Positions 10,720-20,820 of a DNA stretch of 64,000 bases are shown here, in pieces (the first letter of the stretch is position 1; each line of letters begins with the position of its first letter). Where the stretch lies: NCBI GenBank assembly GCA_021014325.1, contig CM037457.1, positions 5,128,721-5,192,720 on the forward strand. The letters are read 5' to 3'. Origin of the DNA: Plazaster borealis. Taxonomy: Eukaryota > Echinodermata > Asteroidea > Forcipulatida > Labidiasteridae. The position numbers were made by a program, and so were the translations under genes. The notes under the pieces were generated by a model. It ran no database searches, was not told the origin of the DNA, and was given only the letters and a program-made list of their open reading frames with translations.

Positions 10720-10976
10720 CAGGGCTCGAATTTGACACTGGACCGCAAGCCCCCGGCCAGTGGGTTTTAATATCTGGCCAGTAAACTTATGACCGGACAA
10801 GTCCGGTGGTCTTGTGTTTTTTTCAACTGAATAACAACAACTCACTGTAATATCTTGAATAGAATTAAATTATGTACAAATGTTGACTTTGAGTCTGGAA
10901 AATACCTTTGAATTCTGTTGATTAATGATGTGTACTTATACCCGTAGAGACAGATGGGATAAATCTTCTCTTGCTA

Positions 10977-11160
10977 GCATGAAGAGAAAACCATATAGAA
11001 TGCTCCAGATTGCACAGTGGGGCTTTGAAAACCAAGATAAACACCAAGTAGAAAACATTCTGAAGACCTTGTTTCAATTCAGCGCGCTTCGGCAAAACAT
11101 CCCCAAATTTTGGCCTACAATGCCCCACAGTTTTGAAAAAACCTGGGGAGAACCCTGTCT
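10977..11160 (+). mobile_element. Element G, partial copy 2 inside F
   Basis: Starts within G at the GAAGAGAAAACCATATAGAA block and runs to TGGGGAGAACCCTG. The left terminus with CAGGGTTCTC is absent, so either the G insertion was deleted on the left or only part was moved. Confidence 0.75.
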
Positions 11161-11180
11161 TACATTCTCTTTCTTAGTGC

Positions 11181-11531
11181 TTAAAGGCACTGGACACTAT
11201 TGGTAATTACTCAAAATAATTGTTAGCATAAAAGCTTACTTGGTAACGATCAATGGAGAGCTGTTGATAGTATAAAACATTGTGAGAAACGGCTGCCTCT
11301 GAAGTAATTTCTCAGTAAAATATTTGAATTCAGCGTGAGGTCTCGAAATCAAGCATCTGAAAGCACACAACTTCGTGTGACAATGGTGTTTTTTCTTCCA
11401 TTATTATCTCGCAACTTCGATGACCAACTGAGTTCAAATTTTCACAGGTTTGTTATTTTGTGCATATGTTGAGATACACCAAGTGAGAAGACTGGTCTTT
11501 GACACTTGCCAAAGGTGTCCAGTGTCTTTAA
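11181..11531 (-). mobile_element. MITE family B, copy 2, inside F
   Basis: TTAA at 11181-11184 and 11528-11531. Ends AGGCACTGGACACTATTGG and its mirror. This copy belongs to a subfamily whose middle reads GAGGTCTCGAAATCAAGC instead of the TTGCAA palindrome. Confidence 0.85.
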
Positions 11532-11690
11532 CTGTTCAAATAAAAACATGCCTGTTAAATTGTGTCAAGACTCAGGAAATTTTGTCTAGATTTTTTATTC
11601 TGGTCTTGTACAAAAATTTACGGTCCGGCAGACAGGTTGAGCTACAAGCCCTGCAGTCTTGTGGATTTTCCCCCAAAATTCGAGCCCTGG

Positions 11691-11904
11691 GCTTTCGCCG
11701 CCGGCATTGTTGAGACCTTTTCAGCGATCCATCCAGAGCCACGACTGCAGCCATCAATTCGGGCACGGGGAGATCAGAGTAATCAAACTGAGTCTGGTTA
11801 CTTTATTACTTTATTCAAAATAACTTATTATTTATACTTTGTGAACAGGGTACCTCACAAAAGATGGCAAAACTTTGACAAAATTTAATTGGGGGGAAGC
11901 ATCC
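11691..11904. other. Spacer
   Basis: No gene or repeat recognised. Confidence 0.4.
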
Positions 11905-12098
11905 AGGGCTCAATTTCATAGAGCTGCTTAATCAGAAAATATTGCTTAACAAGTTTCTGCTAAGCAAAAATTAGCAGGATACCAGTCACAGATTGTACAC
12001 GAGAAATGGCATTTTGGCTGGTTACCATATTTTGGTAAGCATAATTTGGTTGTGCTAAGCTACTTTTTGTCCTTAAGCAGCTCTATGAAATTGGGCCC
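11905..12098 (+). mobile_element. Element C, copy 4 (reference copy)
   Basis: A 194-bp foldback from CAGGGCTCAATTTCATAGAG to CTCTATGAAATTGGGCCCTG. Inner motifs: TTTCTGCTAAGCAAAAATTA, GCAGGATACCAGTCACAGAT, TTTGGCTGGTTACC, GTGCTAAGCTACTTTTTGTC. The terminal 25 bases are inverted copies of each other. The last inner motif is the seed of the minisatellite at 48755. No coding capacity. Confidence 0.88.
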
Positions 12099-12507
12099 TG
12101 CACTGATCCATTCAAATTTTTGATAGAAATTTGTTTTTGATGAGATTTCAAACTCTAGACGATACGATGATGCTTTGTTGGCTTCTACTCATTAGGGCTG
12201 AAGGTTGACAGCGTGTCCTACACACTTCAATAAAAATTGCCGGGAGATTTTCTCATTTGCGATGAGTTTTCAGTTGGTTTGCGTGGATCAACATCGTAAT
12301 GTGACAAATTAAGTGTTGTGTGTGTTTTGTATTTGTCGAGGAAATTTGTACGTGCTTGACATTGAATTATGTCCAGTCTGTTAGATCTACACGTAGGTTC
12401 TGGGCACCAGATTTATTGCGTTGCGTAAAGGTTAGTGTCATGTATGTATGCGTGTAATTTGAATTCTGATCGTTGTATATACGGATAATCAAATTTGTCG
12501 CCTCTGA
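12099..12507. other. Single-copy sequence
   Basis: No repeat or gene recognised. Confidence 0.4.
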
Positions 12508-12608
12508 AGATTTTCGTCTGACAAATGCAATAAATTTATTAAAGTTGACTTAAACTAGAATCGTCGGACAAATGCAGTAAATTTATTAAAGCTGGCTTAT
12601 ACTAGAAT
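12508..12608 (+). repeat. Two-copy tandem repeat, 54 bp
   Basis: TCGTCTGACAAATGCAATAA (12508) and TCGTCGGACAAATGCAGTAA (12562) start two copies that stay alike through AATTTATTAAAG and ACTAGAATC. Confidence 0.8.
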
Positions 12609-12863
12609 CATATAAAGTATCGGGTGTATTCTAGGCAACCTGCTCAATGCGACAAAATGTAACAGAGGACTTGATTGCACTGTAAAGTGAACTGGTTAAG
12701 GGCAGCATTGGTAGTGTGCATTTATGCCCTGCTACATGCTGGGGACTTCACTGTATGTAAGCCAGGGCCCGGTACCCTGCTGAATGCAAGGGGTTCTCCC
12801 CATGCACAAGCTAGTATTGGGCCGATACGAATGAATTGTAGCCAATATGCAAACAATATATAT

Positions 12864-13298
12864 GTGGCGTGTCATGGCCGAGCGGATAAGAACACCGAAC
12901 TCAAGCTCTGGTATTTCTGATCAGCAGAGTGTGGGTTCGAATCCCAGTCGTGACACTTGTGTCCTTAAGCAAGACACTTGACCACATGCTTCGTCCTTCG
13001 GATGGGACGTTAAGCCGTAGGTCCCGTGTGTTGTGTAATGCACGTAAAAGAACCCAGTGCACTTATCGAAAAGAGAAGGGGTTCGCCCCGGTGTTCCTGG
13101 TTTGATCGGCAGCATATTGCGCCACAGCACCTTGTAAACCATTACATGGTGCTATGCAAAGGACTTGGTCTCATACTTCAAAAACGTAGCTCCACAATAC
13201 CTTGCAGGAAAATAATGAACGTTAAAGCGCCTTGAGCGTCACTGAGTGACGGATATGTGCGCTATATAAGAAGCCACTATTATTATTATTATTATTAT
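12864..13298 (+). mobile_element. tRNA-derived SINE S1, full copy a
   Basis: The head resembles a class II (Leu/Ser-type) tRNA: A box TGGCCGAGCGG, B box GGTTCGAATCC, acceptor-like pair GTGTCA / TGACAC. Then comes a conserved body (GTCCCGTGTGTTGTGTAATG, AAAAGAACCCAGTGCACTTA, GGGGTTCGCCCCGGTG, TGCGCCACAGCACCTTG). The tail is GCGCCTTGAGCGTC and GGATATGTGCGCTATATAAG with (ATT)n. The body could be one of the conserved domains that define animal SINE superfamilies; the name needs a database match. The tail matches the LINE at 42836-43941. Confidence 0.9.
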
Positions 13299-13311
13299 AT
13301 ATAAAATTTGT

Positions 13312-13398
13312 GGGGGAGATGGCCTTAGCTTTCGATCCAAACCGAACTTCCGTCAGAGGCATAAACAAACACAGACATATCCATTTATAGCAAAATGA
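13312..13398 (+). repeat. Repeat W, fragment
   Basis: GGAGATGGCCTTAGCTTTCG and TATCCATTTATAGCAAAATG match the insert at 927-1030. Confidence 0.7.
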
Positions 13399-13474
13399 GG
13401 AATATATATATATTTTTTACTTCAGATCAATTTCACAAACCACTTAGAATGCCCCAGATTGCACAGTAGGGCTT

Positions 13475-13861
13475 TTAAAGGGAAGGTGTACATTTGGTAA
13501 TCGCTCTTAAAATTAATGAAAATAAAAACTTACTTGGTTAGAAGTACAGCAGCTTTCGATAGTATAAAGCTTTTGAGAATCATTTCACTTCGAAGTAATG
13601 TGGTTATGGAAAAAGATATCAGTTTTTATCCCCCAAAATTCCAAAGTGAGAAACTGTCAGATACGTTTCTCAGATTTTGTATTATTTCAACTACGGATTA
13701 TTCTTCCCGCGTGGACATAACCGCTCCGGATTTTCGGCGATATCTCAAAAAAGTGACATTTTTAAATAAAATTTCCACAGGTTAGTTTTATGGTATATAT
13801 CTACATTTATATGGAATTAGATTCGTACGGTTCAAAAAGCAAAGGTATACTTTCCCTTTAA
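13475..13861 (-). mobile_element. MITE family A, copy 8 (divergent)
   Basis: TTAA at both ends (13475-13478, 13858-13861). The interior is clear family A in reverse (GAAGTACAGCAGCTTTCGAT, CGCGTGGACATAACCGCTCC). The ends are diverged: AGGGAAGGTGTACATTTGG and, mirrored, AGGGAAAGTATACCTTTG. Confidence 0.8.
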
Positions 13862-13996
13862 AGTGCTTTTCATTTCCTCTTTGTATACAGTTGTATCTTT
13901 GGATATATGTATATCATCAAGATTAAAACATTTTATAATACGCCTACCGATGTAATAATACCGTATGGTTTGATCTGTAGTTGTGGGCACTTGTTG

Positions 13997-14362
13997 TGGC
14001 ATGCCATTGCCGATGGGTCTAGTGCATCAGACTCAAGTTCTGATGGCGTAATCATCGGAATGTGGGTTCGATTCCCGGTGATGACACTTGTGTCCTTTTA
14101 GCAAGGCACCTAACCATAGTTGCTTCTCTTAACCCAGGTGTTTATAAAATAGGAACCTGAGACAGTAGTGTGTTTGATTAACCCCTTAGCGATAATTTAA
14201 GCAGCTTGGGGTTGTATGCTCCCTAGGGAGTTGAGAAAGTCAGAGGAATGGTCTACAAGCATGCCTGATGAACAGGGATAATAATGTTGTAAAGCAGCTT
14301 GACCTAAATGTAGCTACATGTACTGGAATTATGTGTGCTAAATAACATCCAAGTACTATTAT
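13997..14362 (+). mobile_element. tRNA-derived SINE S2, copy a
   Basis: tRNA-like head with B box GGTTCGATTCCCGG. Body motifs: CACTTGTGTCCTTTTAGCAA, TAACCATAGTTGCTTCTCTT, GGAACCTGAGACAG, CTTGGGGTTGTATGCTCCC, GGGAGTTGAGAAAGTCAGAG. Ends at a short (ATT)n. A second copy, reverse and split by a LINE, is at 42594-44005. Confidence 0.85.
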
Positions 14363-14733
14363 TAAAGGGGCACATTGCCTTAGGATTGGGCGCTTTGGGC
14401 TATCAAAGTATTTGTTATGAAATGAATATGGTTGGAAAGATGTTTTAAATACAGAATATAATGATTCACACAAATATCCCTTGAAATTGTGTGGTTTCCT
14501 TTTTACCTCGTGAACTAACATGGTCCGTAAATTTGTGGAGTCCAAAATTTGCTTCTACAAAATGGCGGACCAGGTTAGTTCACGAAGTAAAAGAAAAACC
14601 ACACAATTTTGAGGGACATTTGTGTGAAGAATTATATTCTACTCTAAAATGATCTTTCCAACCATATTCATTTTAAAAGAGAAACGCTTTTTATAACCCA
14701 AATCACCCAATTCGAAGACACATGCTTCTTTAA
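14363..14733. mobile_element. Palindromic TTAA element I
   Basis: TTAA at 14363-14366 and 14730-14733. The two halves are inverted copies: CACAAATATCCCTTGAAATT, GTGTGGTTTCC, CGTGAACTAACATGGTCCG on the left against the mirror on the right (CGGACCAGGTTAGTTCACG). The loop includes ACAAAATGG. It is inserted at the very end of SINE S2a. No coding capacity. Confidence 0.8.
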
Positions 14734-15049
14734 ACTGAAGGCACCCACCATCCTAGCAATCTGGTTACAAACAAGGTTTTTTTATTTTTCTCTCGTCGCT
14801 TTTTGTATCTTTGTAGGTGTTTGTTTCCAGCAATTGTGGACGTCAAAAACCAAGGGGACTTGGCGAAGGAGTTATCCCGATGTACATGTAGGTTTCAGTG
14901 GATGATGATGATAGCCCATTAGTACTTGAAGAGTTTACATCAGTAGGTAAGTAAAATGTACTTTTGTTTTTCTTGGGTTCATTGAGGACAAAGAGATTTA
15001 CCTGAAGGACATTTCCCCATCCATGTTTGGAAAGAGCATTATTTCGGTT
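14734..15049. other. Spacer
   Basis: No gene or repeat recognised. Confidence 0.35.
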
Positions 15050-15215
15050 TTTTATCCTGATGAATGTGTGATAAAGCGCTGCATACTTTGGGATTTCCTT
15101 GAGACTGGTGGAGGATAAAAATCCACAGGTGATACTACTCTGGTGGGATTTGAACCCAAGACCCCCGTATTCTAAAGCATATGTCCTAACCACTTCCTTG
15201 GGCTGATGGGGGGGG
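15050..15215 (-). mobile_element. tRNA-derived SINE S4, copy b (worn)
   Basis: On the reverse strand a tRNA-like part with B box GGGTTCAAATCCCACC, an A-box-like AGTGGTTAGGAC and the tail part CTTTTTATCC in changed form. The better copy is at 47720-47847. A G-run (15211-15222) stands next to it. Confidence 0.6.
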
Positions 15216-15737
15216 GGGGGGTGGGAATTGTTTCTTTGATGATACAAGCACCATGTAAACTCTTATAGTGTTTGATACATAAATCGGTCTCATCATTTAG
15301 TACCTTATTGGTCAGACATGCAACTCTTCCGCGGATTTCCGCGTTTTTTTAAAATGATCAGCGCCTTTTTACGATTTAAAACAAAAAAAGCCTAATATAT
15401 GCTTGGCAACAACAATGTACAACTACAATAATGTGAACTAAGCCTAGTTACTAGATCAACGGGGTGCCCCAATTCGACCAGCGTAAGTGTGTGACGCGCG
15501 CTCACTTGACGTTCCACGATCATTCTTACATCATGTAGTGTTTCAGCTCTCTTTTTTAACAGGCCTGTACATGCTAAGAATGCACCTAAGAGCATAATAA
15601 ACCTCAACATTTTCTAGGGTACCATTGTGGGTCTCATGTCCCTTGGCGTTTTGGCTGCCTCGCTCCGTGCTTGCGTTGTGCCTTTGACCATTTTCCTCTT
15701 TTTTTTTTATCGGGCAGTTGCATGCCTGATCGGTAGA
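15216..15737. other. Single-copy sequence
   Basis: No known protein or window repeat. A 74-codon reverse frame at 15543-15767 is unlikely to be real because it runs into element Q. Confidence 0.35.
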
Positions 15738-15739
15738 TA

Positions 15740-16254
15740 TCGTCACCGTTTTCACGAAGAGCCACATATCTTAAAATGACAAATATTGATTATTACAAGA
15801 AGGGCCGTTAATCTCAATGAATGCATTTTTGCTTTTTCACAAAGAGCCACCGGCCCCCAAAATGCGTTGTAACACATTGCAACAAATGTAGGTCAAATCG
15901 TTTTTCCGTTTTTACGAAGAGCCACTTATGTCAGTGTGCACGTGATCACGTGAAATACGCGCCCCTTTCCTATGTAAATACATGTTAACCAGTTGGGTGT
16001 TTAAGTAGGTCAACTCACTTTTTAGGTTTCACGAAGAGACACGTATCTTTGACTAATTACTATGGCAATTAGCCAATATATTTTAAGAAATTAGTTAGTC
16101 AATGGAGAGGTTAAACTTATAATACAGAATCATACGAGAGTTCTTTAATTGAAAACTGTGGCTTTAGTATTGCAGATTTTGCAGTTTTAAGCCAAGCACA
16201 GTGAAAAATGTAAATCTCAATCAAGCAAGTGGCTCTTTGTGAAAATGTTGACGA
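15740..16254 (+). mobile_element. TIR element Q with repeated subterminal motif
   Basis: 515 bp flanked by TA (15738-15739 and 16255-16256). The ends are inverted: TCGTCACCGTTTTCACG against TCGTCAACATTTTCACA, continuing to AGAGCCAC on both sides. The motif TTTCACGAAGAGCCAC recurs inside at about 15834, 15910 and 16027, in the same orientation as the left end. TA flanks fit Tc1/mariner-like elements; repeated subterminal motifs often serve as transposase binding sites. No coding capacity. Confidence 0.75.
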
Positions 16255-16256
16255 TA

Positions 16257-16310
16257 CATGTATATGTGCGCTATAAGACTCTGGTAGTAGTAATATCAGT
16301 ATTATTATTT
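16257..16310 (+). repeat. Orphan SINE/LINE 3' tail
   Basis: TATATGTGCGCTATAAGAC followed by a worn (ATT)n. This is the S1/S2/LINE-type tail without body; element Q stands directly upstream and may have separated it from its body. Confidence 0.55.
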
Positions 16311-16689
16311 ACCGGCACCCATTAGAGACCATTCATTTCTGTATAATCATCACAAAACGCCCAGACATCGCTAATATTGTTCATTTATTTAATCAATTTT
16401 GTTCGGTAAAGTTTCAACAAACATAACAGAAAATAGAACATGAAACAGAAAATTTGTTTCGGTTTTTAGAAATTGGGATGCTATGTAAACAATGGAAACA
16501 TTGGAAAATTTCATATCCGGACATGACCTTTACTTTGACCTCTTTCTGTGAATGGAAGTAGGTCAAATCTTGCGGCCGTTTGCGGCCGCTGAGGGCATTT
16601 TGGTAAAAGCCGCTTGTGGCCGCTGTGGTCTCTAAAGGGTTAATTTGGTACACAGTCAGAGTATTGTCATGATATCGATATCTGGCCAG
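16311..16689. other. Single-copy sequence
   Basis: Contains two near copies of TGCGGCCG at 16572-16590 and a related GCTTGTGGCCGCTGTGG. No gene recognised. Confidence 0.35.
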
Positions 16690-16809
16690 AGGGCCATCAC
16701 AGATTTGCATTTTGAAAAAATATAGGTTGAATAACAAGCAGTTTTTATAATTTGCAAAGAATGTTATTCTACCTGTATTTTTCCAAAGGACAAATCTGCG
16801 ATGGTCCCA
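16690..16809. mobile_element. Foldback element R
   Basis: A 120-bp palindrome-like element: GGGCCATCACAGATTTGC at the left, GCAAATCTGTGATGGCCC expected and CAAATCTGCGATGGTCCC found at the right. The inner pair is AAAATATAGGTTGAATAACA and TGTTATTCTACCTGTATTTT. A single copy in this window. Confidence 0.7.
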
Positions 16810-17432
16810 CAGCCAAATATCTTTCTCAAGACTACATGGAAGTGTTTTGACTTGCCGCCGCTGTTTTCAGTCGCACTTGGCGAGCAAAACGGATGACTGC
16901 GAAACGTTTAAACTCTGTTGTACTGTAACAGAGCTCCGTGCATAAAAGTCTGCTCACTGTACCTGGTACAGCCTCTACCATGTGAACCAAAATGATTGAG
17001 CGATCCAATTTCTTTGGACTTACTTCCTGTCATCAACAGTACTTTGTAGCTGTTGCATTTTTTATTTTCACCGCGGTCATTATTCAACATCATCCCTGTC
17101 CACATAAACCCACGGTACTATATATCGTCCTCACGCAATCATTTAGCATCCCCTAACGGCCGAGATCCTCGTGCTGCCCCTTCTGCGTTATTAGCCGCTC
17201 GGTTTGCCAGAAGCACGCCACAAATTAAAACCCCTCTGCTATGAATGATGCTCCAGTGATTATTCATAAAAGGCATTTATGAAAATTTGATTTTTACACA
17301 CAACGCTTTTAAGATTAATATTAGTATACAGCGAGTATGGAGCTGCCGTCTTTAATCTGTACGAATGCACCCTCTACAAAAACCTACCCACCTATTCTGC
17401 ACTTGGGCATTTTTAAATTCCTGTAAGGTTCA
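16810..17432. other. Single-copy block, candidate conserved non-coding DNA
   Basis: 17090-17380 is free of the window's repeats and lacks a good reading frame. It has AT-rich homeodomain-like motifs (ATTATTCATAAAAGGC). This is only a candidate. Confidence 0.3.
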
Positions 17433-17809
17433 TTAAAGGCACTGAACACGTTTGGAAATTGTCAAAGACCAGTGTTCTCACTTGGTGCATCCCAACATAT
17501 GCATGAAATAACAACAAGCCTGTGAAAATTTGGGCTCAATTGGTCATCGAAGTTGCAAGAAAAGGATGAAAGAAAAAACACCCTTGTTGTACAAATTTGT
17601 GTGCTTTCAGATAGGAATAAAAACTTCTTGCAAGAAGTTTTTATTATTTTAGTGAGAAATTACCTCTTTCTCAAAAACTACGTTACTTCAAAGGGAGTCG
17701 TTTCCTACAATGTTTTATACTATTAACAGCTCTCCGTTGCTTGTTACCAAGTAAGTTTTTATGCTAATATTTGTTTTGAGTCATTACCAAACGTGTATGA
17801 TACCTTTAA
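17433..17809 (+). mobile_element. MITE family B, copy 3
   Basis: TTAA at 17433-17436 and 17806-17809; ends AGGCACTGAACACGTTTGG and its mirror with ATACCT. Central palindrome ACTTCTTGCAAGAAGT. Very like copies 5 and 6. Confidence 0.9.
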
Positions 17810-17833
17810 AGGAGTTTGTTTATTGGATTTTGT

Positions 17834-18070
17834 ACAATTTCACACTGTAAATGTAATTTCCACATAACAATGAGTACACTTAATTTACACTGTAATTTCT
17901 ACCTAGCATTGTGTATATTATACATACTCAATTTGTACTGTAAATTCCACATAACATTGAGTATAATCAATGTTATATTGATAAATACTGAATTTGCACT
18001 GTAATTTCTCCATAATATTGTACACACGGTACTCAATGTTATGTAAAAATACTCAATTTGCACTGTAAAA
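17834..18070 (+). repeat. Degenerate tandem repeat, 45-64 bp unit
   Basis: About 4.5 units, each with ACTCAATTTGCACTGTAA followed by TTTCCACATAACATTGAGTA. Unit length varies because parts are duplicated. Confidence 0.75.
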
Positions 18071-18139
18071 CGTGTTTTGTAAGCAAAAGTGACGTCGTTA
18101 TGGCAGAGTGCTATTCTTGCTCTTGTCAGTTTTTCTCTG

Positions 18140-18395
18140 TTCAACCCAAATTATTTAAAATTAGCCCAGTTGGTTTCCCTTGTGGTTTATTACGTGATAT
18201 TAAGTCATACATATCTGATACATTTTACTGTTGTATTTTCCCTCTGACTTCAGGGAAAATTTAAGTCTGTGTTTCGAAGCTGTGCTTGTGGTTCATTACT
18301 TGATATTTAGTCATACATTTTTATATACAATACATTTTACTGTTGTTTTTTTCCTCTGACTTCAGGGAATATTGTCTGTACTTTGAAAAGCACCA
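18140..18395 (+). repeat. Two-copy tandem repeat carrying the S5 leader
   Basis: Two copies of about 108 bp: CTTGTGGTTTATTACGTGAT.. (18179) and CTTGTGGTTCATTACTTGAT.. (18287), each with CATTTTACTGTTG and CTCTGACTTCAGGGAA. The first part (TTCCCTTGTGGTTTATTAC) also leads the tRNA-like S5 units at 45590 and 60690. 18130-18160 resembles the S5 trailer (TTTTTCTCTGTTCAACCC). Confidence 0.7.
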
Positions 18396-20007
18396 CAGAT
18401 ATTGCTAATTTTATAGCACCGTCAGTTGTTAGTACATTTAGTTTATACACAAATGTGAAGGCCCAACAAATATGTACTGTACTAGATGTTGTTGATTATG
18501 TCATCTCCACACATGTGCCCTATCCTTTCTTTCTGTACACTCTTTAAATTTGTTACTTTCTTTACATTACATGTACACTATTCAGGTTCAGACAGTAAAC
18601 GAAACCCACAAAACATGTGTTTTTACATCGGCAAGTTCAGTTACATATAACGCAACCGACCAACCAAAACTAAATGTAACCGAGTTGGTTGGGCTACTTA
18701 GGATGTGACACCATTAAAGGTAGTCAGAGTTTTTAATTTTTCTGAAGTTCAAGTTGATTTAATTGGCAGCGATTGAATTTATGTAGTACAAAACGACAGT
18801 CATAATTGTTTAGGCTATCTGGAATGAGCAGGGCAGCAAAAAGTGCCTTTTAAGTTATTGAAATTCACACATAACCTCAAAATATTTACACATCAAAATC
18901 TTTAACCAAAAGAAATACATCATTTCCGAAGCCTATCTCGCTTCCACAATAATCATACAGTAAGGAGTAGTCTTTTCTTACTCAAGTAGTATTAATTTTA
19001 AGACAATTTATGAAATTGCACAGTCTGGCTGGTGACATAAAAGACGCGTAGGGCTGTCTGCATGCGTCGTTGTCTTTTGAAGCTTACCAGTATAAAGCGC
19101 TTCAGTTTATTGATCTAGCTGAAAATGAACCTTCACTCTCCGCGCATATATCTCCCATCCAATAAATTGACATGAGCTCTCACATGTTGAATATTATGTG
19201 CAGATGTGTTGCTGCCCTAGGGGAGATTGGTGTATGATAATGAAGTCTGAATTAATTATACTTATAAGGTGGACGCAGGGGGTGGGGGGAGAAAAGGGAG
19301 AAGAAAAAAAACCAACTCAACGGTGTAAGCCTTTTATTAGCCTACTCTCTTCGTGAAACGCTGTGTTCGTCGTGATGGTGTTCATATCCGATATTAAAAC
19401 CTTCGTGATGATGGGGAGGTTTTGTGCGTGCGGTTGAAAGAAATGCATCATCTGCAAAGCTACTGAATTCGCTCGGCGCTGGGTCGGGGGGTTCCCGGGG
19501 GGGAAACAAATAAAATAAATCTCTTGACTAGCTGGACTTGAGAAAATAACCGCGGCAAAGACGTCTGTGGATGTTTGCTGCCACTGTTCCTTTTGTGTGC
19601 GTCTCGTAGCTTGCCTCTCGTCAAAATGGTTGTGTGTTGGAAGGAGTGACAGCCTGTGAGACACCCTGTGTGACACCCTTGTTTAAACTCAGGACGGTTG
19701 GAGTGTTGACGGCCGTGGCTCAGCCGTCCGTCCCGTGTTCGGTACGTGGAATTTAATGCATCACCTAAAAGCAATGTGTTTATTTGGCTGAATTTGAAGG
19801 GATGATGTGCTGTTGCAGGCTTGGGAAGTGTACTTTGTTCAGAGTGCCGATATGTGTGTTTTTACAGGCCTATGACAGATATGTTTCTCAACAGAATACA
19901 GTTTAAGACAGCACCAGTTTCAGTAGGTCATTACCTTTACAGTAATAGATCTGCCAGTATTCAATCATGGCATTTACTGATGTTAAATCTATGTTTATCT
20001 CTCCATC
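18396..20007. other. 1.6 kb mostly single-copy sequence
   Basis: No family from this window is seen. 19260-19310 is G- and A-rich. Two overlapping reverse frames of about 100-120 codons (19317-19774) have no recognisable domain. 19020-19260 is a GC-richer part that could be conserved non-coding DNA. Confidence 0.4.
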
Positions 20008-20820
20008 AAGATACTAAGGTGAGGTGCTAGGATACTAAGGTAAAGGGCTAAGATACTAAGGTGAGGTGCTAGGATACTAAGGTAAAGGGCTAATATACTA
20101 TGGTACGGTTCTAGGATACTAAGGTAAAGGGCAAAGACACTAAGGTGAGGTGCTAGGATACTAAGGTAAAGGGCTAAGATACTAAGGTGAGGTGCTAGGA
20201 TACTAAGGTAAAGGGCTAATATACTATGGTACGGTTATAGGATACTAAGGTAAAGGGCTAAGATACTAAGGTGAGGTGCTAGGATACTAAGGTAAAGGGC
20301 TAAGATACTATGGTACGGTAAGGGGATACTAAGGTAAAGGGCTAAGATACTAAGGTGAGGTGCTAGGATACTAAGGTAAAGGGCTAATATACTATGGTAC
20401 GGTTATAGGATACTAAGGTAAAGGGCTAAGATACTAAGGTGAGGTGCTAGGATACTAAGGTAAAGGGCTAAGATACTATGGTACGGTAAGGGGATACTAA
20501 GGTAAAGGGCTAAGATACTAAGGTGAGGTGCTAGGATACTAAGGTAAAGGGCAAAGACACTAAGGTGAGGTGCTAGGATACTAAGGTAAAGGGCTAATAT
20601 ACTATGGTACGGTTCTAGGATACTAAGGTAAAGGGCAAAGACACTAAGGTGAGGTGCTAGGATACTAAGGTAAAGGGCTAATATACTATGGTACGGTTAT
20701 AGGATACTAAGGTAAAGGGCTAAGATACTAAGGTGAGGTGCTAGGATACTAAGGTAAAGGGCTAATACTATGGTACGGTTCTAGGATACTAAGGTAAAGG
20801 GCAAAGACACTAGGGTAAGA
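20008..20820 (+). repeat. Minisatellite with 21-bp unit and higher-order pattern
   Basis: About 39 units of roughly 21 bp built on GATACTAAGGTAAAGGGCTA. Three variants alternate: one with GTGAGGTGCTAG, one with GTAAAGGGCTAA, and one with ATACTATGGTACGGTT. Blocks of several variants recur in the same order, so the array grew by duplicating multi-unit blocks. Confidence 0.92.

Larger units (their letters stand above)
10720..11690 (+). mobile_element. Element F, copy 2, hosting G and B
   Basis: Ends CAGGGCTCGAATTTGACAC and AAAATTCGAGCCCTG enclose 971 bp. Removing the G piece (about 10977-11160) and MITE B (11181-11531) leaves an F element of normal layout: CTTCTCT..CTTAGTGC..TTAA..CTGTTCAAAT. 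Confidence 0.85.
12785..13478 (+). mobile_element. Element G, copy 3, broken by three insertions
   Basis: G left end (GGGTTCTCCCCATGCACAAG, 12788-12835) and G interior (GAATGCCCCAGATTGCACAG, 13448-13475) are separated by SINE S1a and a W fragment. MITE A copy 8 starts in the TTAA of the G motif GGGCTTTTAAAACC. No G sequence follows the MITE, so the right half is missing. Confidence 0.65.

Noticed and set aside
13261..13272. TATATAAG as a TATA box
   Set aside because: It is the fixed 3' tail of SINE S1 and recurs in each copy.
20008..20820. CRISPR-like repeat array
   Set aside because: Contiguous 21-bp units without unique spacers, in an animal genome context.
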